NCBI RefSeq assembly: GCF_019977275.1
Contig: NZ_AP024650.1
Coordinates: 2,852,001 to 2,916,000, forward strand
Length of the DNA stretch: 64,000 bases
From: Arthrobacter sp. StoSoilB19
Lineage (GTDB): Bacteria; Actinomycetota; Actinomycetes; Actinomycetales; Micrococcaceae
Direction: 5' to 3'
Part shown: positions 18,203 through 26,961 of the stretch, piece after piece
Layout: the number at the start of each line of letters is the position of its first letter
Position numbering within the stretch: the stretch's first letter is position 1
The notes under the pieces: generated by a model
The model's database searches: none
Seen by the model: only the letters and a program-made list of their open reading frames with translations
What the model was told of the DNA's origin: nothing
Program-made: the position numbers and the translations under genes

Positions 18203-18835
18203 CTATTGGACTACGTCAGCGTCAAGCGGGCCGACGTCAGGCTGGTCGGCATCTTTGTCCATTCCCCGCGACGTGGCGAAGGAAACACCCTCGAGGAAGG
18301 CCTTGGCCCGCTGGGTTTCGGGGTAGGCCTCCAGCAGCTGCCAGAAGGCAGCGTTGTGTGAGGCCACCAGAAGGTGGGCCAGCTCGTGGAGCAGCACGTA
18401 GTCGATGACCCACTGGGGCATGGGCCGCAGCTTGTCAGACAGGCGGATGGTCCCCTCGGCCGGCGTGGCCGAACCCCACCGGGAATTCTGGTTGCTGACC
18501 CAACGGACGGATGTGGGCACTGACCGGCCACCGAGGTATTGCGTGGACAGCGTGGCCGCATGGGCTGCGAGGGCCTCATCTGTGGCAGGACGCCGCCGCC
18601 CGGCTGCCGCCTGCCGCTGCCCCTGCGTGTGCAGTTTGGCCAGCATTTTGTGGACCCACTCGCGCTCCTGCGCCGCAGTGAAGCGGGCCGGAATGGCAAC
18701 CACCGCCGTCCCGTCTTCCCAGAACGCCGCCACGGTTCGGGTGCGCCGGGCAGAGCGCCGCACCTCCACCGGAGAACCGTTCGAGGTGGTCAGCACTGAC
18801 GCCTGCCGGGCACCGCCGCTGGCTCCGCGTTTCAC
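18203..18835 (-). CDS. YgjP-like M48-family metallopeptidase
   Basis: Putative zinc metallopeptidase of 210 aa (DUF45/YgjP type). The HExxH site is clear in LLHELAHLLVASHNAAFW, with downstream residues fitting the family's third ligand region (LLEAYPETQRAKAFLEG). The family motif RWVSNQNSRWGSATPAEGTIRLS precedes it in shortened form. The ATG overlaps the uvrD2 stop (ATGA), so it is translationally coupled to the helicase and probably in the same operon. Its substrate and link to DNA metabolism are unknown. Confidence 0.85.
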   Translation of the reverse strand: MKRGASGGARQASVLTTSNGSPVEVRRSARRTRTVAAFWEDGTAVVAIPARFTAAQEREWVHKMLAKLHTQGQRQAAAGRRRPATDEALAAHAATLSTQYLGGRSVPTSVRWVSNQNSRWGSATPAEGTIRLSDKLRPMPQWVIDYVLLHELAHLLVASHNAAFWQLLEAYPETQRAKAFLEGVSFATSRGMDKDADQPDVGPLDADVVQ

Positions 18836-20967
18836 AGGACCGAGCTTTCGACGAGGACCCGGAGGACGTCCTCCCCGTACTTTTCCAGCTTGGATGGGCC
18901 AACGCCGGCCAGGCCGGCAAGTTCCTCCAGCGACGCCGGCCTCGCCTCCGCGATGGCAGTGAGGGTGGCGTCGGTAAAGACGACGAAGGCCGGGACGTCC
19001 GCGGATTGGGCCACCTCGCGGCGCCAGTTGCGGAGCGCATCAAAGGTCTGCTCCTCGTAGCTGGGGGGACACGCGTTGCAGCGGCCAACCTTGCGTTCCG
19101 CTCCGGTGGCAAGCATGCTCCCGCAGACCCGGCACACGGCGGGGGCGGCAGCCTTGCGGCGCGGAAGCGCGCCCTTCCCCCGGGTGCTTGAGCTTGCCAC
19201 CGAGTCCGGCCGCAGGCCGTCGAGGAACCGGGACGGCTTCCGGTTGGCCCGGCCGCCGGGGGTCCTCGCGGTGCTCCACGAGAGGGAAAGGTGTTCACGG
19301 GCGCGGGTGATGCCGACATAGAGGAGGCGGCGCTCCTCATCCACCGATTCCGGTGAATCGGCGAAGGAAATGGGCATCAGGCCTTCGCTGAGCCCCACCA
19401 GGAAGACGGCATCCCATTCCAGGCCCTTGGCCGCGTGGAGCGAGGCGAGCGTAACGCCCTGCACGGTGGGCGCGTGCTGGGCGAGGGAACGCTCCTGGAG
19501 TTCGTTGACGAAATCAGCCAGGCCAAACTGGGGGCCGCGGGACTGCACCAGTTCGTCGGCGAGCGCCACCAGTGCCGCGAGGGACTCCCAGCGTTCGCGC
19601 AGGGCACCCCCGCTGTGCGGTGCCGAGTCGGTGTAGCCGAGGGAGGAGACGATGTCCCGGACCAGTTGACCCAGGGGTTCCGGTGTGTCCGATTCGGAAA
19701 CCGCCCGGGTGGCGGCACGCAGCTGGAGGATCGCGTCCCTTACCTCCTTGCGGGCGAAGAAGCGCTCGCCGCCACGCAGCTGGTAGCCGATGCCTGCCGC
19801 GGCCAGCGCCTGCTCGTAAGCCTCGGACTGGCCGTTGGTACGGAAAAGGATGGCCACCTCGCTGGCTGGAGTGCCGGCGTCGAGCAGTGCCTTGATCTTC
19901 TGCGCCACCGTGGCGGCTTCAGCTTCGTCGTCCGTGCACTCGGTGAACTGGGGCGCGGGCCCGGCGGGGCGCTGCGCCACGAGCTGGAGGGGCGATGCCC
20001 ACGCGGCGTCGGCGGTGGGCCCGCCGCTGCGGCGGGCGGCCAGCAGGTCATTGGCCAGTTTCACCACCTGCGGGGTGGAGCGGTAGTCCCTGATGAGCTT
20101 GACCACGTTGGCCTGGGGGTATCGGGTCTTGAAGTCCAGGAGGTGCCGGGGCGATGCGCCGGTAAAGGAATAGATGGTCTGGCTTGCGTCACCCACCACG
20201 CAGAGTTCGTCACGGCCGCCGAGCCACAGGTCCAGGAGCCGCTGCTGCAGCGGGGAGACGTCCTGATATTCGTCCACCACAAAGTGCCGGTACTGTTCCC
20301 GGACCGTGGCGGCCACCTTCTCGTCCTCCTGCAGGATGCCCACCGTGATCAGCAGGACGTCCTCAAAGTCGATCACGTTGCGGTCCGTCTTGACGTCCTC
20401 GTAGGACTGGAAGACCCGGGCGACCGTGGTGAGGTCAAACCCGCCGGGCGCGCCCCTCCCTTGGGCGTTCTCCAGGTAATTGGCCGGTGTCAGCATGGAC
20501 ACTTTGGCCCATTCGATTTCCGAGGCAAGGTCGCGGATGGAGGCCCGGTCCGTGCTGAGCCTGAGCCGCCGGGCGGCCTCTGCCAGCATCTGGGCCTTGT
20601 GGTCCAGCAGGTTGGGCAGTGTTCCACCCACCGCCTGGGGCCAGAAGAACTGCAGCTGGCGCAGGGCAGCGGCGTGGAAGGTACGGGCCTGCACGTTGCC
20701 GGCGCCAAGGTCCCGCAGGCGGCTGCGCATCTCTGCCGCAGCCCGGGCCGTGAACGTTACGGCGAGCAGGCGCTGCGGAGTGTAAACCCCCGAGTGCACG
20801 CCGTAGGCGATGCGGTGGGTGATGGCACGGGTCTTTCCGGTGCCCGCGCCGGCCAGGACGCACAACGGGCCATTCAAGGTGCTGGCCACCTCACGCTGTT
20901 CGGCGTCCAGTCCGCCGAGGATCCGGTCCTCCAGCGAGGCTGCTCCGTCAAAATTCTCTGTAGTCAC
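18832..20967 (-). CDS. uvrD2: UvrD2-type superfamily 1 DNA helicase with HRDC domain
   Basis: 3'-5' DNA helicase of 711 aa. Walker A is GAGTGKT at residues 40-46, motif II is VVDEYQDVSPLQQ, and later motifs include GDASQTIYSFTGASP and VTLASLHAAKGLEWDAVF. After the helicase core there is a four-cysteine module (CRVCGSML ... GRCNACPPSYEE), a hallmark of UvrD2. A C-terminal HRDC domain ends the protein (LAGVGPSKLEKYGEDVLRVL). The start is GTG at 20967. The next gene overlaps its stop by 4 nt. In mycobacteria UvrD2 is essential; its role here is inferred to be similar. Confidence 0.95.
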   Translation of the reverse strand: MTTENFDGAASLEDRILGGLDAEQREVASTLNGPLCVLAGAGTGKTRAITHRIAYGVHSGVYTPQRLLAVTFTARAAAEMRSRLRDLGAGNVQARTFHAAALRQLQFFWPQAVGGTLPNLLDHKAQMLAEAARRLRLSTDRASIRDLASEIEWAKVSMLTPANYLENAQGRGAPGGFDLTTVARVFQSYEDVKTDRNVIDFEDVLLITVGILQEDEKVAATVREQYRHFVVDEYQDVSPLQQRLLDLWLGGRDELCVVGDASQTIYSFTGASPRHLLDFKTRYPQANVVKLIRDYRSTPQVVKLANDLLAARRSGGPTADAAWASPLQLVAQRPAGPAPQFTECTDDEAEAATVAQKIKALLDAGTPASEVAILFRTNGQSEAYEQALAAAGIGYQLRGGERFFARKEVRDAILQLRAATRAVSESDTPEPLGQLVRDIVSSLGYTDSAPHSGGALRERWESLAALVALADELVQSRGPQFGLADFVNELQERSLAQHAPTVQGVTLASLHAAKGLEWDAVFLVGLSEGLMPISFADSPESVDEERRLLYVGITRAREHLSLSWSTARTPGGRANRKPSRFLDGLRPDSVASSSTRGKGALPRRKAAAPAVCRVCGSMLATGAERKVGRCNACPPSYEEQTFDALRNWRREVAQSADVPAFVVFTDATLTAIAEARPASLEELAGLAGVGPSKLEKYGEDVLRVLVESSVL

Positions 20968-21022
20968 TTCTGCTGCTTTGTTTCTCGACTACCGCGTGCT
21001 GGAGTCTGGTGGATGGAATGAC

Positions 21023-22045
21023 TTAGGCGCCAGTGAGGTCCTGGATCCGGCCGCCGTACCAGTGCTCAATAAGCGAGCGGGCAATGGAGAGCCTGGTGGA
21101 GATGGTGATCTCCCCGCTGAGCACCGCTTCCTGGAGTTCCTCCCGGCTGAACCAGCGGGCCCTGGTGACCTCCACGCCGTCGGGCGTTGCCTGGGCGTCC
21201 TCGGTGACGGCGGTGAATCCAAGCATAAGGGAGGCGGGGAACGGCCACGACTGGGAGCCGAGGTACTGGCAGGCGGTGACCCGCACGCCCACCTCCTCCT
21301 GGATCTCGCGCACCACGGCCTCTTCAAGGGATTCGCCAGGCTCAACGAACCCGGCGAGGGTGGAGTAGTTCCGGGCGTCCACGGGGCCGCCGCCGCCCAG
21401 GAGCAACCGGCCGTCCGGGCCGACGACAGTGACGATGATGGCGGGGTCCGTGCGGGGGAAGTGTTCGGAACTGTCCGCCGGGCACCGGCGCACCCAGCCG
21501 CCGGCCACCACTTCCGTGGGGGTGCCGCAGCGTGGGCAATGCGTGTGGGCAGCGTGCCAGTTTGCGATGGCGCTGGCTTCCACGAACAAGGCTGTGGAGG
21601 TGGCCGTCAAGCCTGCGGCGACGTCGCGGAATCCAGCCCACTCAGCATCCGCGGGGATACCGGCGGTCCCGGGTTCCGGGGGCTCAGGAAGGACGAACAG
21701 CAGCAGCTCGGTCCCGGCCGGAAGGTGTGAGGCAGGCAGCGCCGAGCCCAGGTACACCACGAGTTCCGGCGCGGCTCCTGCTGCTTTCAGCTGTGCCAGG
21801 AGTTCCCTGGCCCCGGTCAGCATCATGTCGCCGCCCTGCACCAGCCCCTGGCGCCTCGACAGGACCGCAGCCAGCGCATCCGGGCCGGACAGAAGATCAT
21901 CGATCATGCCGGGCCTGGCGCGCGCGGCCGATCCGCGGTCCACCAAGGCCGGCCTTACGGGGAGCAGGGTATCCACCAGATGGTTCGCCGGCAGCCGTTC
22001 CGGCGCCGCCTGGTGGACGGGTATGACAGACTCCGCATGGCTCAT
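21023..22045 (-). CDS. nudC: NAD(+) diphosphatase NudC (possible mRNA deNADding enzyme)
   Basis: Nudix hydrolase of 340 aa that cleaves NADH/NAD+ to NMN and AMP; family members also remove NAD caps from RNA. A zinc-ribbon is present (CPRCGTPTEVV ... VRRCPADSSEHFPR; three Cys visible, with the fourth position read as Ser or a nearby residue). The NADPH-pyrophosphatase Nudix box is complete (GFVEPGESLEEAVVREIQEE, then VGV). Length is typical for actinobacterial NudC. The ATG at 22045 lies 6 nt after TACGGT. It is divergent from the APH-fold gene and lies upstream of uvrD2 in the same direction after 55 nt. Confidence 0.92.
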   Translation of the reverse strand: MSHAESVIPVHQAAPERLPANHLVDTLLPVRPALVDRGSAARARPGMIDDLLSGPDALAAVLSRRQGLVQGGDMMLTGARELLAQLKAAGAAPELVVYLGSALPASHLPAGTELLLFVLPEPPEPGTAGIPADAEWAGFRDVAAGLTATSTALFVEASAIANWHAAHTHCPRCGTPTEVVAGGWVRRCPADSSEHFPRTDPAIIVTVVGPDGRLLLGGGGPVDARNYSTLAGFVEPGESLEEAVVREIQEEVGVRVTACQYLGSQSWPFPASLMLGFTAVTEDAQATPDGVEVTRARWFSREELQEAVLSGEITISTRLSIARSLIEHWYGGRIQDLTGA

Positions 22046-22051
22046 GGTTCC

Positions 22052-22057
22052 ACCGTA
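22052..22057 (-). promoter_or_regulatory. -10 box (TACGGT) for leaderless nudC
   Basis: On the minus strand TACGGT ends 6 nt before the nudC ATG. No -35 match is evident. Confidence 0.45.
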
Positions 22058-22176
22058 CTGACTGCTTCCGACATTTCACATTTCGGGAGGCACCGCCCCG
22101 CCGCAGGGAAACCCCCTATTTGCAGCTATCTCAAGACTCGCCGCGGCCGGACCGCTGTCTGGGAGGGCGGGCAATC

Positions 22177-22182
22177 TACCGT
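22177..22182 (+). promoter_or_regulatory. -10 box (TACCGT) for the phosphotransferase-fold gene
   Basis: TACCGT ends 6 nt before the GTG at 22189. It supports that GTG as the true start rather than the upstream in-frame ATG at 22120. Confidence 0.45.
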
Positions 22183-22188
22183 GGAACG

Positions 22189-23448
22189 GTGAGAAGAAAA
22201 CCGATTGAACTGGCGGCAATAGCAACCGCGGCAGTCCCCGGACTGACCCCGACGGCCGTTAGCTCCGCGCCGGATGACCCCGCGGACTTCGATTCGGCCC
22301 TGCTCCTCGATTCCGAAGGAAAGCGCTGGCGGGTCCGGTCGCCGCGCCACGCGGAAGCCAGCGCGCGGCTGGAAACGGAATTCCTGGTACTCCGGGCTTT
22401 TGCTCCCGCCGTGCGCGCCGAACTGCCGTTCCTGATGCCGACGGTGGCCGGCAGCGTCCGGCTGGGAACGCTGACCACCTTCGTTTACTCGCACCTGTCC
22501 GGCACCACACGCAGCGTCGAGGAGCTGACGTCGGGGCCTGCCGGCCTGGCCCGGGAGATCGGCTCCGCCTTGGCCGCGGTCCACGACCTGCCCCGCTCGC
22601 TGGTCAGCAACGCCGACCTGCCCAGCTACACCCCCAATGAGTTCCGCCAGCGGCGGCTGAACGAACTGGACCAGGCGGCCACCACCGGCAAGATCCCGGC
22701 CGCACTGCTGCGCCGCTGGGAACACGCCATGGAGGATGTGTCCCTGTGGCGGTTCAACCCCTGTGTGGTCCACGGCGACCTGCATGAGGACAACCTGCTG
22801 GTGGAGGCGGGCAGGGTGACCGCAGTAACGGGTTGGACCGACCTGCGCATCGGGGACCCGGCCGATGACTTCGCCTGGCTGGTGGCTTCCAATGAACAGG
22901 ACTTCATTGACGCCGTGCTGAAGGCGTACACATCCAGCCGACGCGACGTGCCGGACCAGCACCTCCTGCGCCGGGCCGCCCTGTCCGCCGAATTCGCCCT
23001 GGCTCAGTACCTGGTCAAGGGCCTCGCCACCGGTGACCAGGACATGGTCACCGAGGCGGAAGACATGCTGGAGAGCCTGGCCAGCGACATCGCCGAGTAC
23101 GGCGGCCAGCCGATCAGCGTGGAGCCGCTTCCGGTCAAGGACAGCCCGGACGCTGCAGGCGCATCCGTTCCCGCAGCCGCCACCGGATCCGGAACAGGCG
23201 CGGCTTCCGGGAGCGGCAGTTCCGCCGTCACTCCCGCCGTTACGGTGGTTCCGGTCCCCGCCGGGTCCACTACGCCAGCGGAGCCGGCAGTCTCCATCCA
23301 ACCTGCAGTGCACGTTGCCCCCATCCCGGCGGAGCAGCCCACTGCAGCCGGTTCCGCGGAGGCCACGGGCGCCGAAACCCCCGGAACCAAGGGTCCGGAC
23401 GATACATCCACCGCCGCCATCTCGGTCATTAACGTCAAACAGGGCTGA
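22189..23448 (+). CDS. APH-fold phosphotransferase, macrolide-kinase-like
   Basis: Protein of 419 aa with an aminoglycoside/macrolide phosphotransferase fold at residues 20-310 and a Pro/Ala/Ser-rich C-terminal extension of about 100 residues. The catalytic loop is intact (VVHGDLHEDNLLV). The following metal-binding segment reads VTGWTDLRIGDPADDFAWL, where APH enzymes usually have an Asp-Trp pair; here Gly precedes Trp. Either the family uses another ligand or catalysis is altered. The substrate is unknown and resistance should not be assumed. The GTG at 22189 is supported by TACCGT 6 nt upstream. It converges on adnB with 33 nt between the stops. Confidence 0.78.
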   Translation: MRRKPIELAAIATAAVPGLTPTAVSSAPDDPADFDSALLLDSEGKRWRVRSPRHAEASARLETEFLVLRAFAPAVRAELPFLMPTVAGSVRLGTLTTFVYSHLSGTTRSVEELTSGPAGLAREIGSALAAVHDLPRSLVSNADLPSYTPNEFRQRRLNELDQAATTGKIPAALLRRWEHAMEDVSLWRFNPCVVHGDLHEDNLLVEAGRVTAVTGWTDLRIGDPADDFAWLVASNEQDFIDAVLKAYTSSRRDVPDQHLLRRAALSAEFALAQYLVKGLATGDQDMVTEAEDMLESLASDIAEYGGQPISVEPLPVKDSPDAAGASVPAAATGSGTGAASGSGSSAVTPAVTVVPVPAGSTTPAEPAVSIQPAVHVAPIPAEQPTAAGSAEATGAETPGTKGPDDTSTAAISVINVKQG

Positions 23449-23481
23449 GCCTGGCCAGGCCTGGCCACGTGGCAGTCCCAC

Positions 23482-26400
23482 TCAAGGCCGGCTAAGCGCA
23501 GCGGCAACGATTCCTTCCAGCTCGTCGGCCGACCCCAAATCGTGCGGCCGCACCACAGCGTTGTCAGCCACGTAGAAGAATGCAGCCCGCACGTCCTCCA
23601 GGGGAACATCCTTCAGGCGTGCCCACGCCAGCCGGTACACCGCCAACTGGATCGAACGGGTCTTCAGCTGCTCCGCGGACGGCCGGCGGCCGGTTTTCCA
23701 GTCCACCAGGTCCCAGCGGCCATCGGCGTCACGGAATACGGCGTCCACCCGGCCCCGCACCACAACCTCCCCAACCCTGGTTTCCACCGGGACCTCGACG
23801 AAGGCCGGGTTCCGCTCAGCCCAAGGGGAAGCCTTGAACGTAGCCACCATCTCATCCAAATCGTAGGCAGCATCGATATGGTCGTCCGAACCGGGCGCTT
23901 CGCCGAGGTCCAGCATTCCGGCCCTGCCAAAATATTCCTCCACCCAAGCATGGAAAGCGGTGCCCTTCCGGGCCGACATGCCCGGTTCCCGGGGCATCGG
24001 CCGGCGCAGGCGCCCCAGCACCGCCTCAGGGTCATCCCGGAGGTCAACCAGGGTGGAAGCAGAGATGTGGGTAGGCAGGTGCACATCCTGTCCACTGGAT
24101 CTTCTGGCCCTGCGCTCCAGCAGCAACGCGGCTTCGCGTGCCCAGCCGGCCGCTGCTCCCGTCAGGCCGGGCTGCGGCACGGACCGCTCCGCGGGCACCA
24201 GCGCTCCCCCGCCGGTGGACAGGATGCCGAGCACCCGTTGGGCCGCCGACTCCATGGCCGTCCTTCGCCCGCGGGCCAACCGAAGGCGCTCACCGCTGCG
24301 TGGGTCCACGGGCCCTTCAAGGGGGTCGTACGGCCAGGTTGCTTCTTCTGTTTCCAGTGTCAACGGACTCTGCAGGGGCAGCGCTGCCTCCTCCAGCGAC
24401 AGCGGGTGGACCACAGCCTCCCGACTTCCCGCGCCGTCAGCCGGTTGCGCCAGGACTTCCAGCTCCGCAAGGAATGGAGACATCTCCGCCCGCCCCGCCC
24501 GTGAGCCCACCCAGGCGGCACTGGACACCCACAGGACATGCTTGGCCCTGGTGTAGGCGACGTACGCCAGCCGCCGTTCCTCCGATTCGCCGTGGGCCTG
24601 CACCCCGGCCTTGTAGTCCTTCTCCGCGTCCAGCCAGCCTTTCTGGTCCGGTTGGTCGAGGTCCCACTGCGGAAGGTCGGCCCGGTCCCCGCGCAGCGGC
24701 CAGGGCAGCGCGGCGGAACCGCTGCTCCAGCGGGAGTCCCTGTCGCTGGGGAAGGCGCCGGCATTCATCCCGGGGACAAACACAACATCCCATTCCAGGC
24801 CCTTGGAAGCGTGGACCGTCAACAGCTGCACGGCCTCCCGGTTCACGTCACTGGCAGGCGCTTCCAACCCGTTTTCTTCCGCTGAAGCAGCCTCCAGCCA
24901 GGACAGGAAAGCGAGGATATCCACTCTCTGGGAGGTGCGCAGGAACCCGGCGGCGGCATCCTGGAACGCATCGAGGTTGCGGCGGGCCTGGTGGATGCTG
25001 ATCCCCGGGCGCGCTGCCACTTCGATGTCCAGCAGCATGGCCCTCTCCACCTCGCCCAGGAGCGTGGTGAGGTCATCGCCGAGGTATCCGCGCAGTTGCC
25101 GCAACTCGGCAGACAGCCGGGCCAGCCTGCTGCGGGCCGCAGCGCTGAGGATGCGGCCATTCTGCGACGTCCACCCGTCACGCGGCAGGAAGTCCAGGGC
25201 CTCCACCAGGCTGGCGCCGTCGGTAAGGTCACCCTCGAGGACGGGGACGCCTGCTTCATCGCTGTCACCGTCCCGGGTGTCGGCGTCGAACTCCTGCGCA
25301 GCCCGCCCCCGCCTCCTTGCCAGCTGGCTCGACCAATCGCGCAGGGCCATGAGGTCGGCAGGACCTATCCGCCATCGGGCACCCGCGAGCAGCCGCATCA
25401 GGGCATCAGACCGCCCCGGATCGGCAAGCACGCGGAGGGTGGCCACCAGGTCAACAATCTCCGGGGTGTCCAGGAGTCCGCCAAGACCGACGATTTCGTA
25501 AGGGATCCCCCGGGCCTCGAACTGCCGCCGGACGGTTTCCATCTGGGCGCGCCTGCGGCACAGCACGGCTAGGGCCGGCGGCTCGGGCACACCGTCAGGT
25601 TTCAGTTCGAAGTCTGTCACCCGGTATTTCAGGACATCGTCAGCCAGGGCTGCAGCTTCCTCCACGTCGCTGGCGAAACGGCCCAGCACCACCGTTCCGT
25701 CCACGGCATGGGGGCTCGGCTGCAGCGGGGGCACGTCCGCAGCTGCTGCCCTGTCCCCGGCAGGTCCCTTGTGGGCCGCTGACCGGCCGAGGGATTGCGA
25801 CATGACGTTTGCTGCGGCCAGGATCGACCGGCCGTTCCGCCAGGCCGTTGTGAGGTATGAGGTGGGGGCAGGCGCCCAGCCCGGTGCCTCGTCCGGTGCG
25901 TTGGTCCGGACGGGAAATTCGCGGACGAAGTGGAACAACTGGCCCGCGGAAGCGCCACGGAAACCATAGATTGACTGGTTGGGGTCCCCGACCGCTGTCA
26001 CGGCGTGGCCGCCGCCGAACAGACGGGAAAACAGCACCAACTGCGCGTATGAGGTGTCCTGGAACTCGTCGAGCAGGACCACTTTGTACCGCTGGCGCTC
26101 CATCTGGGCAGCCAGCGGGACCTCCTGCGCCACCTTGGCGGCGAGGGCCACCAGGTCGCCGAAATCGAGTGCGCCGCGGGCCCGTTTGGCTGCGGCGTAG
26201 CGGCCCACCATGTCAGCGACGCTTGCCCTGGTCCGCAGCATTCCACCCAGGTCCAGTGCCGCCTTGGGCGGGTTCCTTTTCTTTCCGGCCACGTAGGGCA
26301 GTGAATCAAACTCCGAAAGGCGGGCCATGAGCCACGCTTCGACGTCCTCAGGCTCCTGAAGGTGTTCCGCGCATTCCCCCGCCAGCTGAATGACGGCCTT

Positions 26401-26961
26401 CACCAATGTGGACTTGGCGGCCCGGAAGTGGGCGTATTCGCCGTCGTAGGCCTCAACCACCTCACTGGCCAGCTGCCAGGCCTGCGCACCGCCCAGCAGA
26501 ACCACGTCCCGCTCCACCCCGAGCCGCAGCCCGTAGTCGGAGACGATGCCGCTGGCGAACGAATGGTAGGTGGACACTTTGGGCTCAAGGGCGTCACTGC
26601 TGCCCAGGGCCTCCGGAAAGACGCCTTTCCCGGCCTCCTTCGCCGCAAGACGCTGCAGGGCCAGGAGCTTTGACCGGATCCGGCTGGCAAGTTCGCCGGC
26701 CGCCTTCCGGGTGAAGGTCACGCCCAGGACCTCCTCAGGGGTGACCCACCCGTTGGCCACGAGCCAGACCACCCGGTCGGCCATGGTGGCGGTTTTTCCC
26801 GATCCGGCTCCCGCGATGACCAGCCGCGGAGCAAGCGGCGAGGAGATGATCGCTGATTGCTCAGGCGTTGGGGTATTTCTTTCTCCGAGCAGCGCAGACA
26901 GTTCTTCGGGGCTGAAGCGCACCGCCGGAGCGGCTTCCGCGGCTGCCGGCACCCCGCTCAT
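23482..26961 (-). CDS. adnB: AdnB: helicase-nuclease subunit (UvrD-like motor plus RecB-type nuclease)
   Basis: Subunit of the AdnAB motor-nuclease that resects double-strand breaks in actinobacteria; 1159 aa. The N-terminal SF1 helicase has Walker A VIAGAGSGKTATMADR, motif Ia VTFTRKAAGELASRI, a canonical motif II VVLLDEFQDTSYAQL, GDPNQSIYGFRGAS, and LTVHASKGLEWDVVFVPG. The C-terminal RecB-family nuclease has GTAFHAWVEEYF, and GRWDLVDWKTGRRPS with the catalytic D-x-K. The start ATG at 26961 overlaps the adnA stop (ATGA); an ATG at 26997 would add 12 residues inside adnA. It is the last gene of the ATL-adnA-adnB operon. Assignment to AdnB rests on the intact motor and gene order. Confidence 0.92.
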   Translation of the reverse strand: MSGVPAAAEAAPAVRFSPEELSALLGERNTPTPEQSAIISSPLAPRLVIAGAGSGKTATMADRVVWLVANGWVTPEEVLGVTFTRKAAGELASRIRSKLLALQRLAAKEAGKGVFPEALGSSDALEPKVSTYHSFASGIVSDYGLRLGVERDVVLLGGAQAWQLASEVVEAYDGEYAHFRAAKSTLVKAVIQLAGECAEHLQEPEDVEAWLMARLSEFDSLPYVAGKKRNPPKAALDLGGMLRTRASVADMVGRYAAAKRARGALDFGDLVALAAKVAQEVPLAAQMERQRYKVVLLDEFQDTSYAQLVLFSRLFGGGHAVTAVGDPNQSIYGFRGASAGQLFHFVREFPVRTNAPDEAPGWAPAPTSYLTTAWRNGRSILAAANVMSQSLGRSAAHKGPAGDRAAAADVPPLQPSPHAVDGTVVLGRFASDVEEAAALADDVLKYRVTDFELKPDGVPEPPALAVLCRRRAQMETVRRQFEARGIPYEIVGLGGLLDTPEIVDLVATLRVLADPGRSDALMRLLAGARWRIGPADLMALRDWSSQLARRRGRAAQEFDADTRDGDSDEAGVPVLEGDLTDGASLVEALDFLPRDGWTSQNGRILSAAARSRLARLSAELRQLRGYLGDDLTTLLGEVERAMLLDIEVAARPGISIHQARRNLDAFQDAAAGFLRTSQRVDILAFLSWLEAASAEENGLEAPASDVNREAVQLLTVHASKGLEWDVVFVPGMNAGAFPSDRDSRWSSGSAALPWPLRGDRADLPQWDLDQPDQKGWLDAEKDYKAGVQAHGESEERRLAYVAYTRAKHVLWVSSAAWVGSRAGRAEMSPFLAELEVLAQPADGAGSREAVVHPLSLEEAALPLQSPLTLETEEATWPYDPLEGPVDPRSGERLRLARGRRTAMESAAQRVLGILSTGGGALVPAERSVPQPGLTGAAAGWAREAALLLERRARRSSGQDVHLPTHISASTLVDLRDDPEAVLGRLRRPMPREPGMSARKGTAFHAWVEEYFGRAGMLDLGEAPGSDDHIDAAYDLDEMVATFKASPWAERNPAFVEVPVETRVGEVVVRGRVDAVFRDADGRWDLVDWKTGRRPSAEQLKTRSIQLAVYRLAWARLKDVPLEDVRAAFFYVADNAVVRPHDLGSADELEGIVAAALSRP

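Noticed and set aside
19435..21021. 528-codon open frame on the plus strand across uvrD2
   Set aside because: Antisense to a clear helicase gene; low-complexity Gly/Arg/His composition, typical of shadows in high-GC DNA.
22189..23448. Macrolide or aminoglycoside resistance gene
   Set aside because: The fold matches, but a metal-binding Asp is missing and the location is a conserved core block; resistance is not supported.
22126..23481. 451-codon minus-strand frame opposite the APH-fold gene
   Set aside because: Gly/Arg-rich shadow; the plus-strand frame has the HGDLHEDN motif.
23449..23481. CCTGGCCAGG palindrome between the APH gene and adnB as terminator
   Set aside because: Short self-complementary motif with no T-run; such GC palindromes are frequent in this DNA.
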